Shown: positions 1 to 12,695 of the stretch, piece after piece
How positions within the stretch are numbered: position 1 is the first letter of the stretch
How the letters are laid out: each line of letters starts with the position of its first letter
DNA from: Glandiceps talaboti
Taxonomy: Eukaryota > Hemichordata > Enteropneusta > Spengelidae
Assembly (NCBI RefSeq): GCF_964340395.1
Contig: NC_135560.1
Span: 21,708,175 to 21,744,174 of the forward strand
DNA: 36,000 nt
Direction of reading: 5' to 3'
Position numbers and translations under genes: made by a program
Notes under the pieces: model-generated
What the model saw: only the letters and a program-made list of their open reading frames with translations
What the model was told of the DNA's origin: nothing
Databases searched by the model: none

Positions 1-1915
1 AAATCGACGCAATAATTTCTATCAAACAATCGTAAGGTTATGACTCAAACACTCATTGGGTCGATTTTCATTTTGGTGAAGTTGATATAACACTTACTAA
101 CATTAAAACGGCTTATGAGGTGTTTGGTAACTGTTAATCATTTTTGGACACGGAGATAAAATTAAAAAAAATTATCACTGTCTCAAGAGAAATCACGTAC
201 AAGGGGAAGTTCATGATCTTTGAAATTAAAGTATTTCAACTATCTACGAATGATGCACGTTACAAGGTTATGGTACAACACTATTGCTGATCACTCAATG
301 TTAAATTATTGTACAGATGCGTCAACAACGGAAAGCCACCGAACGTATCAACAATGTCATTCTGTCAACTTCTCTGTCTCTGATCGATCGGTCAACTGGA
401 TCGCGAAATCAGACAGACGCGGTCCCGAAAAAGGTACCCCTATAATAGCCGTCTTATTCCCCCGTGTCTCTAATTAGTTCCCCGTCACAGGAGGTTGCGT
501 CCCATCCTCAAAAACACCCCAACTGTGACTGATATCGATCTTGTCGACATCTGTAGAGGTTCAATCGAGGCCAAATCGTAAATTTCAACAACGTCTTTCA
601 AGCTTTTAGTTCCTATAAGACTTCCCGATAACGTCCCCCTTTTAAATACCAACTTATCAATATTTTGATTTCGACCGAAAATGATATACGTCATATTAAT
701 AAGAAATAGATGTTTATCATAGACTCAAATTGTCGACTGATGGAGCTGTACGCCCCGGGCATATTGGGGTCAACTGATTATGTATAAAGTGATCTGTATT
801 TCATATAATGTATGTATTATATAATTCCCAACCATAAAGATTGTGATTACAATCACTTGTAAACATTTGTTGATATTTCTTGTCAGGTTGGACTGATTCA
901 AAATCTTATCTTCCTGTCGTTCTCTTTTCTGTTTAATATTAATAATCTAGAAATGTACAACACTACATGTAGGTGGGCTAAAAAATCAACAAGGGAAACG
1001 AGTTCAAATTTAAAAAGAGTGCTAATTTCATTGAAAACTACACAGAAATTACAGAAGTATGTGCCAAATAGTGGAGTAATTTCGGTATAATTCATTTCCA
1101 ATTCAATGCAAGTTTAGTCATCACGACAAGTCAATTATGTCTGTTTGGGCTGTGTTGACTGCTAGCGAGCACCATGCATCAACAACTGACCTCTGGCTCG
1201 ACCAGAGATGAAGAGAAATGAGAAAAAGTACAAGTTGTGGCGTTTACACACATCAATAACACAATTAGATAGCTCCCTTCAAAACAACAATCACGACAAA
1301 ATTGTGAAATCTTAGTCCCGATTTAGACCGTTGTGACACCTAAACGAAACCAGTATCACTTGCAGTCCCCCTCAGGGAGGGAGGGGGCTAATTTGCGATG
1401 CAATCTTCGGAATGACCTCTATTGGCGTCCATTTGGAGGTGTCATTTACTATTGCAGTGCCAAGAAAACTCGGCCTTCAAATCTATCAAACGCTATCCAA
1501 CTAATGCACACTTTATTAATGACAGTAACAACAATTTATACTGTACAGATGGTCGCGTAGGCTTCGTATTAACTTTGTTAACAACACGCTATCAGCAAAT
1601 GACACTGTTGTGGTTGCAAATCCCTCGAACATCAAGAAGTCTGTTAAAAATACATTAACTCTGTATTTCTCTTCGGTGAAGAATGTCTCCCCTGGGGTTT
1701 CCAGTTCGCCCTCAAAGGACATCTCAGCTCCAGGACATTTCTTCAGCGAAGAGGCCATAATTTTTGTGACTCTTATGGGCATCCGTTTTATAGTCTGCAA
1801 AGTGATTCGTTTGGATAAACGCGAGTACTCGCCAAACTCACAAAGTCGCTTGTGTGCATGAAGCAACTGTTACAGATGTGATCATACATATATATTTGAC
1901 CTGACACAGAGGGTC

Positions 1916-1957
1916 TATTTCAACAAAGTTTATAACTATTTCAACAAAGTTTATATC
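1916..1957. repeat. 21-bp tandem duplication
   Basis: Two adjacent 21-bp units share TATTTCAACAAAGTTTATA and differ only in the last two bases (AC versus TC). This is a small local duplication in otp intron 2. Confidence 0.9.
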
Positions 1958-2712
1958 CTTCTGTGTTTCTGTTGATAGTAGAATATTTGGGAACGCTACA
2001 ATGTATATCATACATTATATTTTTATCAGACATAATTTTAATTCAAAAGTTATTACTTTACAAACGTTGTCACGTCATATTCTTATAAGCATATCACAGC
2101 GATTTTGATTAATATTATCATCATGAATATTCATAATATGCAAAATCAACTGCGTTAACATTTCTCCTAAAAAGAAATCTCAAAACTTTCCCTTGGGCAG
2201 AAACACGTGATTTAAGAATCTAGCCACAATGGCATTCTAAAAGTACAATCAAAATATACCCTATCCGTTGTAGTGTATTACAAAGCAAGTTTTCTAATAT
2301 TGTTCGGTGTTACTCGTAGCGTGCATCCGAGTTCGAAGGGGTTGGTGAATTAACCGAGAAATCCCAAGGTGCAATAGACTTTATTCCGAGAAGAAAAACG
2401 AGATCGAATCGCTCGTCTCAACTGAATAGTTTTGGAAGTGCCAGCGGGCATACAGAGAGAAAAGGGGAATGTAAACTTTCGACTAGAATTCTGTCATTAA
2501 AATGCTATTTATGGCTGAATCCAGCCTAAATTAACTCCCTACTCAAAAAAAGTGAGTGCACTACTCTACGCCACAGCTCGTTCTCTCAATGCTATATATA
2601 CGGAAAAGAGAACTTTTTAGGGTAAATGTTACTGGAGGCATATTTAGATGTATTCATGTGAATGCTTCGGGGGGACATTTACAATGTCCCAGTCTTAGTG
2701 CGTTAGCGACGT

Positions 2713-2722
2713 TAATTAATTA
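2713..2722. promoter_or_regulatory. Palindromic paired-class homeodomain (P2-type) site
   Basis: TAATTAATTA is two opposed TAAT cores with a 2-bp spacer, the form bound cooperatively by paired-class homeodomains. It lies inside the otp intron, so autoregulation is conceivable. The motif can occur by chance in DNA this AT-rich. Confidence 0.25.
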
Positions 2723-4499
2723 TTTATGCTAATCGACTGAAGAAGCGATTTGGCTGAAGTCATAAAGTTTGAAATTGATAAATGGGTTCGTCAAAGTCGC
2801 ATTCACATTGGAATTTGGTTTGATGGATGGAAGTGCCAATTCGTAGGCAGCAAATCACACGCCGTTTTTACGGTACATTGCTTCGATTTCGAAGTGATGG
2901 ATCCCTCAATATATCCTTGTCTTATATACAAAAGTATACCCCTTTCCCCCTTATATCCCCTACACGGCAATGTCGTTTATGGTCCCTTTCCGACTTGGCG
3001 AACTGTTCCTCCCAGGTGAGCTTGATAAAGTGCATAAAAGGACTATTTCACGAGTATGCCTGCCATATCTGCGGGCGATTTGGGTTTCTACACGTGGGCT
3101 GCGTGGCAAGTAGAAACAGTATTTCATTGTCAGGTAAAACTGCATTAAACTCTAATAGATGGCTTGTTAACCCCTCTAACAAATCTTATTAACAAACATA
3201 AGCCTATTTATTTTGTGAGCAGAAGAACCCGCTCGCTGAGACCCTACTTAATTTTCAGCCCCAGTATTCACATTTACTTTCACGTGGACAACTTTGCAGA
3301 ATTACACTTCCCTTTTTATTTTATGGTTTTTCTTTTCCTGCTGGCTTCTAAGTGAATACCCTTGACGCGCTCGGAAGGGTTTCCTTTACGATTTACAGAG
3401 TATGTACCATGGTATGTACAATATTGATGAAATTAAACACATTAGAGACTTAACTCCGTGTAACATTTCTGTCTTCTCTCTCCCGGGGGCGCTGCCACCC
3501 TCGACGCGTTTCAGTTCATTAAAATGTTCTTTGATACAGGCGAGAATTTCTTATCTAGCTCTTTTAGACCAGTAAGGGTAAATTCTCAAAAAGAATCGAA
3601 AATAACTATTTGAGACAAAATGTTATATTAAATCGAAATTGATTTATGTGTTCAGTTTTTCACATGCATTTTTTATGGAGTGTAATTTTCTTTTTATGGA
3701 GCATACAGTAGATCCCTGTACGCAATGTTTTCCCTTAGCTTTGACAGTGATTTATGTGAGTAATCTCACTTTTAGCCTGACTTCATTGTCGTCTGTATTA
3801 TTTCCTTACGAATCGCCAGAGCAGACACTTTCGCTGATGGAAAATTTCTCCAAATTGTGTTGCTGACGGTGAGCGAGGTGCCGCTTTGTTTTCAGTTTGT
3901 CGATCTGTGAGCGGTAAGGGTGACGATTTTGTCACCCGAACATCGTGTAAATCACGGAGACAGAAACGAGTACAAGTGAAGATGCGCCGATAACAGTTAA
4001 CTGAAATGAACACCCGGTGCCCCTCATCGGCGAAATACGACATAATGACTAACGCGAAAATTGCAAGCCCTATTTCCTCATTTGACTGAAGTGGCACTCA
4101 AACACTCAAACAGCGTAATTCGCTCCCGACGAGATTTTCACACATCACACTCCTCCATCCTATCGATCCCAGCACTTAAAAAGACAAAAACCTATACCGA
4201 AATCTCCGACAGAAACATATATCTTTCACAGTGTAGAGTAATTGGTTTTTGGTGAAGACTCCCCGGACTTTATCATGATCCTAGCGATTTTCACGGCTTC
4301 GTCTATCACGAATCTGATCTCATAATGCGGGATAGCCAATTTGCATTGCCTGATCTTGTTATACGTGATAATGACACTTAGTGCAAAGCGATCGTTACGA
4401 TAACTACGCTAACCTGACAACTTGTCAGTTTCTTTCCTCCGTTAATAATAATTTATTTTGGATTAAGATAACGGCATCCTCGATATTCTCTGACTGTCC

Positions 4500-4680
4500 G
4501 ATATCTGATCCTCTACTCTCCCCTCGTCATTTTTATCTCTCTCCTTAGCTACAACTCGCTTAGTTTCACCTCCTGGTCTTTCCACCTCCCTCCCCTCTCT
4601 CCACCCCTTTTCACCAATCTTCCTGTGTATTTTGTCCCCTTCTCCTCACCTTTCAATAAAAAATACCCTTTCTTCAAATC
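4500..4680. repeat. C/T-rich low-complexity tract
   Basis: The plus strand is strongly pyrimidine-rich here (runs such as CACCTCCCTCCCCTCTCTCC), giving marked strand asymmetry within otp intron 2. No reading frame or known element is recognised. Confidence 0.6.
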
Positions 4681-4798
4681 TCTTCCCTATATTTAATAAC
4701 TTTGATATATAATACATTCCTCGTCAGATACAAATCCTTTTTTTTCTAACGTCATGTCAACAATACATTTCAATGACTTAATTGCCATATTAAAACAT

Positions 4799-4800
<2 letters not shown>

Positions 4801-4831
<31 letters not shown>
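4801..4831. repeat. (AAT)n microsatellite
   Basis: About ten uninterrupted AAT units. Confidence 0.95.
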
Positions 4832-4835
<4 letters not shown>

Positions 4836-7800
4836 CCTCGTAGCTACATCATTCTACATCCACTCAATATCGTAATCGTAATCAATTATTATATATATAT
4901 TTCTTTTCTCTTGTTATTTTCAATTAGATTTATAGTGTTGCTTTTTAAAAGACTTAACATCTTTAAAAAAAATCATCAATATTTACAAAACGTTCATTAC
5001 AGTAATTTCACCTAGAAGGGTAATTTCATGTTATTCATGTCACAGGTCGTTATTAAGAGTTACGAGTAACGCGGTTATTTACATCACCATTGGCTTATAT
5101 TGTTTACGGAAGAAAACACCGGGCGCAATTTCTTAATTTCACTATGTAGCAATTAAGCATTTAATTACTTCTTGTTTCTCTCATCAACTCAAAAGCAGTA
5201 TCTCAAATTTAAAAAAAAAGTAACTCGTGGTGTTGTTCTTGTCCAAAAAGAAATCACCCACAGTTCGTCCTATTTCTGTTCAATTTAATGTTAAGTCGAC
5301 TGGAGAAGGTAGAAGTGTAGATAGCCCACGTCCCGTCACGTATGTGTAGTTAATAAACTATGGTATACGTGAATCCTTGCAGACCACTGTTCGTACTACT
5401 CATATTCTACTGGGAATTTTTTCTCTCAAACTCTAGAAAAATTTAGAGCAAAACCAATTTTCAAGGTGATAAAAAATGCAGCCTTTCAGTAAATCATAGT
5501 GGCGATATTACAATGGGAAATCGACGTTAACAGTTGTGAAATGGAAATCGCTGTTCCCGGGCTTTCCCCATGGAAAACGAACTTTTAGATGGCCGGCCAG
5601 CGCTAGAAAAATGACAACATTCGGATTTCAGAAATAACAGGGAGTTCAAGTTGAATAATCTACAGTTCTTCAACCTTCGTGTGTTTTTTTGTGTGAATAA
5701 TTAAACTTAATATAATTTATAAAAGAAAATCTGAAATACTCAAATCTTCTCTATTCCCATTCTTGAATATTGTGATATGGTTTAGTTTTTCTAAAAAATT
5801 ACAAATTCTAAAATCATATGATGTTATTTTTGTTTGTAGGAAAATATTAATCATATGAAAGTAACAAAGAATTCCAAATACCGACATGGCGAAAAGTGAC
5901 GTTTTTTTTCTAAATGTGAAAAAAACCCTAAATTAACTTATTATTATATTGAAGCTGTAAAGTAGCTGAACAATAAAGTATGCTCATGTTAGCAAATAAT
6001 TAAACAAATACAAAGGGAGGCTAGTATACGCGACTCACCAATCAACTATTCACACACAGCTATGCAACTAGTCAGCGGTGTTCTACTTTCAACGATAACA
6101 ATTTCCAATTTGGAAAAAAAAGAGTATTTCCACGGCATAAATTAGTCATCCGGTCAAGTTACAATTATCATCATATACTGCCCATGTCTTTTATAAACAC
6201 AGGCAGAAAAGTTCGAATTTGATACAATAAGAATATAAATGGAAGATCGATTCTGTTAGCAATTCTGATTTTGACATTTAACTTTCTTTTCATCAATGGC
6301 ATGTTACAATTTGGAATGAAACACACACATACGTGTACAGAAACACACGCTATTGATTTGGGTGTTATTTTCTGAGGACTAGTTACTATTACAAACACAT
6401 TCTTGTTATTAACAGAACGAACGATTTACATTGTGTATATATATATATACATATACTCTGTAGTTGATATCATACGAGTGTTCTATTTCTCTTTACGTCG
6501 ACGCGTTCGATGTCTTCTCGCGATTCTGTTATGATTTTTCAAGATGGCGAGTCCCGGGACTGTGTTGTCCGTTTATATATCCAATATTTAGGCCAATACG
6601 CTTGTTTGATGTCAACAATAATTGCTCTTATTATTGAATTCATTTCATATTTGTATATACTGTGTTGCGAATACTACTAAAAACCTTTGTTAATTACAAG
6701 ATCCTAAGATATCAAAACAACAGATATGAATGAAAAGACGGCCGCCAAACAATACACAAGTAACAATCTTGAGATCAACCAACGATTACTATATTTTTAC
6801 ACGATTACGTTTAGTCTATTGTGTAGAAAAATTACATTCAACTGCTAAAAGTCAATTATTTCCATAATCTGTGTACAGCGTGATCACATGAAAAGAGACT
6901 CCCGTATTTGAATAGACTTGGCGAAAGAAAAGACAATGAAATGAACACGGGCAATTGATATTAAAATCTTACCTGTACTCATGCCATTTAACACTACTGT
7001 GCAAATTGAGTCTAATATTACCTGAGTGTCGATGTAATTTAAAACAAATGAGATGCCATGTGTATTTCATATTGACTGAGTAAATTCATTTAAAAACTAT
7101 TCAAACACATGAAGCGGGTTTTGGTCACACCGTGTTTGTTCGGCTTGGTTTAAATGATACACTTGAGAGAGTATTTCCGAGCAGATCGTCGAGACGGATT
7201 GATAATTGCAATTGTATAATAATACCGTGGGAAGAACAGTAAATAGAAAGAAGCACTGCCATGTGCACACACAACGACATCCATTGAGTAGAGTCTTTAT
7301 TTAATAAGCATAACTGACACAATATCAATTTAATCGCTACACTTGTTTGTTTGTAAACTAATCCTCCAACCGCCGTTTTGAGTGTCGAACCAAATCTGCG
7401 GTGATCTGTCTAAGCCGCAAGGTTCGCTACATAACACCGAACCGTTGACGCATAACAATCTTCGTACAATCAACATGATCTTTAAACGGTAAATTTCATG
7501 GAATAAACACTTTCAATCTGACACTGACACAAAGGCTAGTAAATCAATGGAATCCAATAATGGCGACAAACACAGCGTTAGACTACATGTCCATCTTTCT
7601 GCTAACAGAGCAGCGACATCTTTTTATGTGTGCGGGATTGAAATGTACGTGTAATTAGTTTCATCAAATTTACAGACGGTAGCTATGTTTAGTTGTCAAA
7701 CCAAACATATAGCGATCTATCGTCTTTATAATATTTAACTCTAATGCCAGACGAAATGAACACAAAGAGATTTTCTAAACCATTGATGCTTTTGTTTTCC

Positions 7801-9055
7801 ACTATAGCCTTTGGAGTTCGAAGTCAGTTGAACCACAAACAACCAAAACAAAGTAAAAAAAATAAAAGAACGAGCCCTGACCTATGAAACCGACTGTAAA
7901 ATCAGATACCGGTGTATTAGCTAGTATATCTAAGGTTATTTTTAATACATTTTTAAAATAAACAAAGAACTGGATGTTAGTTAGTTAAAATATTGTAAGT
8001 ACAGTTGTTGGAATCGATCAACACTATCTAAGATTATACAGTTGTCGCTGAGGTACGGATTGTCAAGTAACGCCAGGTCGACTAACAATTTGTTGTCATT
8101 TGTACATTTCACTTAATTTGATTTATTTATTGAGTTGAATGGGTTTTATTAAATATAAAATTATCACCACGTTGATTAGACCTTATAAATTACCTTAACA
8201 AGGGCTAAACGAACCTTAATGATAACACGGCATTATCCTGGTACGTCGGAGACTAAATCACCTCTACAGACGCTTGGGTATAGAATTTGTATTTCCCAAT
8301 AAATTTTGTAACAGATGTAGGGGCTATTTTGAGTAAATATTGAAGTTCTAAAACTTCGTAAGCTCTATCCAATTTCAATGGTATAAAAGTAAGATACGAA
8401 CAAAATGAACAGGAACAACACTTTCGCTACTGCAATTCAAGTCTATCCGATTACACGGCTGGGCAAAAAAGGGCTAAAGGTATTCTAACGACGGGATTTC
8501 ATGATTATTGACTGATGTCGTTTCAAAAATGCGTGGAAACTGTTTTATCTCAATGACAGCAAGTAGATGCAACAATTTCATCTAAAAAAAGGTTTGATTA
8601 TAAGTGGGGCTAAATTTTCGATAATATGACAATACGAAAGTTGAAATAAAAACGAATAATCTGCGTTCACGTTTAGAGGTATGATATAAATTGTCCCTTA
8701 AAAAATGAAAAAAAGAAATGATATTGGTAGCGGTGGAAAAAAACAGGACAAAACAGTAGAAAATTCTGAATATTGTCAGGTTGTACATTATCCACTATTT
8801 TTTTCTTTACATCGAGTTTTCGATTTGTGTGAGAATAATGTTGAAAATTTCAAGAGATGACCGGTTTTGAGTTTAAATCAGAAATATATGTTTGAGTAAT
8901 TATTGTCCACTCTACAATATACATGTGGAAGGTTGGGTCTATTAATGAAACAAATGTCTTCGAATTGAAGACTTTGATGATAAGCTTTCGTTCAAGGGAA
9001 ACGTCACCCCGGTAGAATACAACGACAAGTAAATGATAAAAATTTGGTGTCTCAC

Positions 9056-9324
9056 CTGTACTCGGGATTCGGTGAGTCCAACTCTCATGGCGATTTCCTC
9101 TCTCATGAAGATATCTGGATAGTGTGTTTTGGCGAAGTTTCTTTCTAATTCGTTCAACTGGGCCGGTGTGAAACGTGTCCGATGTCTTTTCTGCTTAACG
9201 GGCTTGTCGTCGTTGCAGCCGTTTAAGTTGCCGGAGTTGTCGTTGCCCGAATTGTCTTTGAGCAGCGTTGTACCGTCCGTGTCCAGAGATAACTTATCAT
9301 TGTTATCGTGTTCATCTTTGACGG
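9056..9324 (-). CDS. otp: orthopedia homeobox gene, coding exon 2 (homeodomain residues 1-46)
   Basis: This exon encodes residues 39-128 of the predicted protein. Residues 40-80 form an acidic Asp/Asn/Gly-rich linker. Residues 83-128 are homeodomain positions 1-46, starting [20 protein letters not shown] and continuing through [13 protein letters not shown] to GLTESRVQ. Canonical R5, F8, L16 and F20 are present. The stretch is almost identical to otp proteins of other animals; the basic [19 protein letters not shown] block and [13 protein letters not shown] are characteristic. The acceptor is TTTCAG|CC at 9325/9324 (phase 1, matching exon 1). The donor is CAG|GTGAGA at 9056/9055 (phase 0), which places the intron between homeodomain residues 46 and 47, the usual paired-like position. 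The remaining recognition-helix residues (V47 W48 F49 Q50 N51), the basic tail and the C-terminal OAR region must lie on a later exon, which I do not see in this window. In known animals Otp specifies neuroendocrine neurons. It is partial here because the gene leaves the window, not because of visible damage. Confidence 0.96.
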
Positions 9325-9815
9325 CTGAAATAGAATCGATATTGGACAATAAGTTACGAAATGCTGCGGGTTAGGCATAAATTGTTCGTTTTCATTTCGC
9401 TTTTATTGGCTAAATGGGACGGAATGGGAGAGAATTACATGAATTAACGTATATCCTGGGGCGATTTGCACTCGCGCAAACATCATATCAACTTTAATCA
9501 ACCTGTAGGATAAGAAATGAAAAATAAGCAAAACATTCCGCGTGACAGAAAAATGAGATCAGGGAAAATACCTGGGAGTTGGTAAAATATGACATGGGAA
9601 ATCAATATGAAATGATTGAAATTTTACACTGATATTTGGCAAACTGACTTTCACCTAAATAGAAGTCAATTACCAAGAAGTCTTGTTATGTATACATCAC
9701 CAATTAATTGCAAAGGTTAAATTAGCGCCAATTTGAAGAGAATCATACTTAGCTATGAAAACTTCTTTCTCTTCCAAGAAAAACACAACAATTATAAAGT
9801 TAAGATTTAACTTAC
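9325..9815 (-). other. otp intron 1
   Basis: This is a 491-bp intron, bounded on the minus strand by GTAAGT (donor, from 9815) and a TTTCAG acceptor (to 9325). The tract before the acceptor is only moderately pyrimidine-rich. Both flanking exons are in phase 1, so splicing keeps one reading frame. Nothing else recognisable lies inside it. Confidence 0.85.
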
Positions 9816-9930
9816 CCTGACCCAAAGATCCCGTATTAATTTTGTTCATGCTATTATTGTTGAGTGCGTTGTGAGAAAGGAACGGGTCTGATGCAACATG
9901 CATCTGCGAGTGTAAGCTTGCTGCTTCCAT
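9816..9930 (-). CDS. otp: orthopedia homeobox gene, coding exon 1 (N-terminus)
   Basis: This is the first coding exon of a paired-like homeodomain transcription factor that acts in the nucleus. I chose the ATG at 9930 because it is the first ATG after an in-frame TAG upstream and has strong context (G at -3, G at +4). A TTG 18 bases further upstream also lies in the open frame but is unlikely as a start. The exon encodes 38 residues, beginning [10 protein letters not shown] and ending INTGSLGQ, plus the first base of the next codon. It ends at a textbook donor, CAGG|GTAAGT (GT at 9815-9814). The phase (1) matches exon 2, where the split codon becomes GCC (Ala39). The peptide is Ser/Asn-rich with no recognised domain, which is normal for the variable N-terminus of this family. 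Assignment to otp rests on the exon 2 homeodomain. The 5' UTR extent is not known. Confidence 0.85.
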
Positions 9931-10110
9931 GACTGCGGTTCTCTCCAAACTGTACCCTTTCTTATTAGTCGTCTACTGGTATTAGTAAGAGGCGGCGCCC
10001 TTGGCTAGTAAGGTGACATCCTTTAACCGAATAAAACGAGCGCGTCGATTGGTTATAATTTTCTCCCGTCCAATCAGATCGCGCCGTGGAGCTTATTGCG
10101 ACGATGGCAA
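9931..10110 (-). promoter_or_regulatory. otp 5' UTR / proximal promoter candidate with opposed CCAAT boxes
   Basis: This stretch lies directly upstream of the otp ATG. On the minus strand a CCAAT box lies at 10052-10048, and a second one in the opposite orientation lies at 10070-10074. They sit about 120-145 bp upstream of the start codon, with centres about 22 bp apart. The stretch is richer in G+C and CpG than its surroundings (for example GGCGGCGCCC near 9991 and GCGCCG near 10081). CCAAT pairs are typical NF-Y targets. I see no convincing TATA box; an ATTATAA stretch beside the first CCAAT is the nearest. The transcription start is not visible from sequence alone. Confidence 0.4.
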
Positions 10111-12426
10111 TACATGTCAAAATGTAATCAAATAGGCTACCCTATGCAACAATCTTATTATTATTTGATTGTGCTAATTAAGCAGGCTGGACAAACTCTC
10201 TCCTATCGTATTGGCTTACAGATACAAAAAATATTCTGTCATGTCCAAATTGGTGGGTTTATTCCCGGTTTTAATCCCAATGGTATTAATTATGTCTATG
10301 TGTGGAGTAGGACACTACGCGCTAGTCTGCAGAAGTTTATCTGAAATGGTTCGTGCATCATTTTCAGGACAGTGTATTTTTTTTGGATTGAAAACGTAAG
10401 GTTGTGACATGTCAACTTTTACCATTGCTGCTTTTCCATAGCTGAAATACACATCAAGCAACAAGCGTACCGTGTCCCACAAAATTAATAAATAAAAGAA
10501 ATTCTGTTTTATTTCCATTTGTAGTCGATTTGTACAAAATCCAAAAGTCCTTTGCATTGTTATGGCTTAGTATTGAGTTGTGTGTAGAATCGTAACATCG
10601 TACATCATTTCTGTCACATCGCATCATTATTTTCAAAGTAAAGATTAATGTCAAATTTCCGGGTTTTTTTTGTTTATTTGACAGTTAGAGATCCGTATAA
10701 GCTGCGTTTCATTCAAAATGTTTCCAAATTGAAAATAATGTTTGATAATCTTGAAATGAATTGAAAATTATTACATTAAAACTTGACCTTGGTTTCTACT
10801 ACTTTTTGTCTTCTATGAGTAAAGTCGTCACTGCCACTCTCTGACTTCTAGTACATTTATCACCATTTTAATACATGTAGCAACGAAACAGCTAATGTAG
10901 ACAAAAACCGAACAACCAAAACTTGTTTTGCCCTTTTCCAAAATATGTAAGAGTTCTTCTAACAAATATAAATTGATACCCTTTCTTTCAAATCTGCTAT
11001 CATTAAAAACACATAGAATTTCGACATGTTGGTCTAAGCAACTCCACGTGATTGGATGTTAATGTTTTTAAAATTACATGTAAAAGGCCGTAGAGGAGTA
11101 ACGACTGATCCTGGCTAAACATCATCCATAAAATGAATACTCGTACTGACAAAGTCGACTTCCTTTTTAGTAGACTCTTCCTGCCTCGTTCTAAGTACAA
11201 TGGCCATAACTTTGCGACACACAAGCTTATCCCTGAGAAATAGAACTACTTATTTCCCCCAAAAATGTATTACGTTCGTGATCACATACTTATAAATCTT
11301 CAAACAATTTATCTCACAATGCGTATCACATTATTTCTTGATTTTAATTATCTCTGACGTATTCGATATTGCTTTGAAAATTAGTAGTGAACCTTTCGAT
11401 AACTCTGATAACCCGACGTTCAATCTCCAGAATGAGTTTAAGAAGAATCTATTAAAAATAGCCAAGTCTAAAGCCAAGTGTAGGAACGTTTTTTAAAACA
11501 AAGTATTTGCTTGATCAAAAATAATAAACACGATAGGTATGAAACATAGATCGTGTCAAATAGTATAATGAATTGATTAGGAAAGGCCACACTTTGTTAT
11601 GATATAGAATGAAAAATTTGGAATAAATTGAACTGGGTGAACCCTCAAACTACTAATATCTACCAGGTATTCAAACATTTTCAATTAGAGTTTCGACACC
11701 ACGCTTTCTTAATTATGGGCTCTCTATATTTGCTGGGACGATTAAAAAAAGGAAAAAAAAAGAAGAAGGCAAATTCAATTTACAATATGTTGATGTAGTT
11801 AAAGTTTTTTTTGTTCAATTGTCCTTCAATCTGATGTTTTCGAAATCTTTCAGAGATGTGTATTATGAAGACATAATTGTGACTTTATATATCATGTCAT
11901 TTCTTCTGGAATCCCCTGCCTTAAAAATGTCCTTATAATGTTTGCCCAGAGAGGATGACGAACTGTATAGTACCACCGGTTTACGTAAACATTGTAAACT
12001 CATCCCTTTATATATATTGATAACAAAAGATAACATGAAAATACTTCTTGTGAACAAAAATGATATGTTATTATACCAAATTTTGGATTTCTCGGTTTGT
12101 TTTCTAAACAATAATAATATTGTTACAGGCAAAATCACACCGATATTCCAAAATTTGATCGTTCATTTAAAAGTAAATTTCTGTTTGTTTTGGGAACTGT
12201 CTTTAGGTAATATGATTTGTTTAGATCCAATTATAATTGTGCGTGCCACGTAAGTTATCTGTTATTATGTTTGAGATCAGATGAACAATAACAAGGTCCA
12301 ATTCTTTTAATATATCACATTACAGTCCAACGTTGCATATAGAAGCATTGGTATTTGTACGTATCTTGCTATACGAAAGAAAGACGAATTCATGTGTATA
12401 TTTTAGAAGTGGAGAATTTCCGGATT

Positions 12427-12428
<2 letters not shown>
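10111..12428. other. Gene-free stretch upstream of otp
   Basis: AT-rich DNA with only short open frames that lack motifs or codon structure. I see no gene, repeat array or strong regulatory motif here beyond the otp-proximal promoter just before it. Confidence 0.5.

Positions 12429-12521
<93 letters not shown>
12429..12521. repeat. (AT)n microsatellite
   Basis: A perfect alternating AT tract of about 93 bp. It yields a spurious Ile-Tyr repeat reading frame that should not be annotated as a gene. Confidence 0.98.
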
Positions 12522-12524
<3 letters not shown>

Positions 12525-12687
12525 TTAAGAATAGAGTTTTGTCATGTTAACAAGAATTTGCTTACATGTTGAATATTTTACTTTTTTTTGTAATGATTGA
12601 TTTGAAAAAAATGCTTATATTTACATATAGTTCCATATCTAAACGTAATTTTTAAGAAAATTGTAAATATTTTCTTTCCAGTGAAAC

Positions 12688-12695
12688 GCGTGGGA
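12688..12695 (+). promoter_or_regulatory. Possible CSL / Su(H) site
   Basis: A CGTGGGAA motif, the consensus recognised by the Notch-pathway factor CSL, lies in otherwise plain intergenic DNA. It is a single 8-bp match, so chance occurrence is quite possible. Confidence 0.15.

Larger units (their letters stand above)
1..9055 (-). other. otp intron 2, 3' part not reached (gene-free stretch)
   Basis: The stretch begins at the GTGAGA donor of exon 2 and runs to the left edge of the window. I looked on the minus strand for the next exon, which must start with V-W-F-Q-N-R-R-A-K-W directly after an AG, and found no match. The intron is therefore at least about 9 kb, unless a sequence gap or an unusual exon hides it. 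No other protein gene is recognisable; the open frames are short and without motifs. It holds a 21-bp tandem duplication (1916-1957), a palindromic TAATTAATTA homeodomain-type site (2713-2722), a C/T-rich tract (about 4500-4680) and an (AAT)n run (4801-4831). Intronic enhancers are plausible but not shown. Confidence 0.6.

Noticed and set aside
1516-1866. A 116-codon minus-strand frame within otp intron 2.
   Set aside because: No domain or otp similarity; overlapping frames are open on the other strand and no splice sites fit.
6540-6595. CAAGATGGCGAG, YY1-like, with a 15-codon frame MASPGTVLSVYISNI.
   Set aside because: Single weak motif inside otp intron 2 with upstream ATGs; no supporting splice site or homology.
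6973-6996. A 24-base minus-strand segment between a decent acceptor (GCACAG) and a good donor (CAG|GTAAGA), considered as an otp micro-exon.
   Set aside because: In the required phase 0 it would begin with TAG, a stop codon, and it does not encode the conserved homeodomain end.
7360-7410. Minus-strand frame reading DRSPQIWFDTQNGGW, which superficially resembles the end of a homeodomain helix 3 (xQVWF...W).
   Set aside because: Otp exon 3 should be nearly invariant (VWFQNRRAKW), and here Q50, N51 and R53 are absent and no AG acceptor is in phase. A weakly similar stretch (VWFDN then stop) lies at 7690-7720, so this may be a diverged dispersed repeat.
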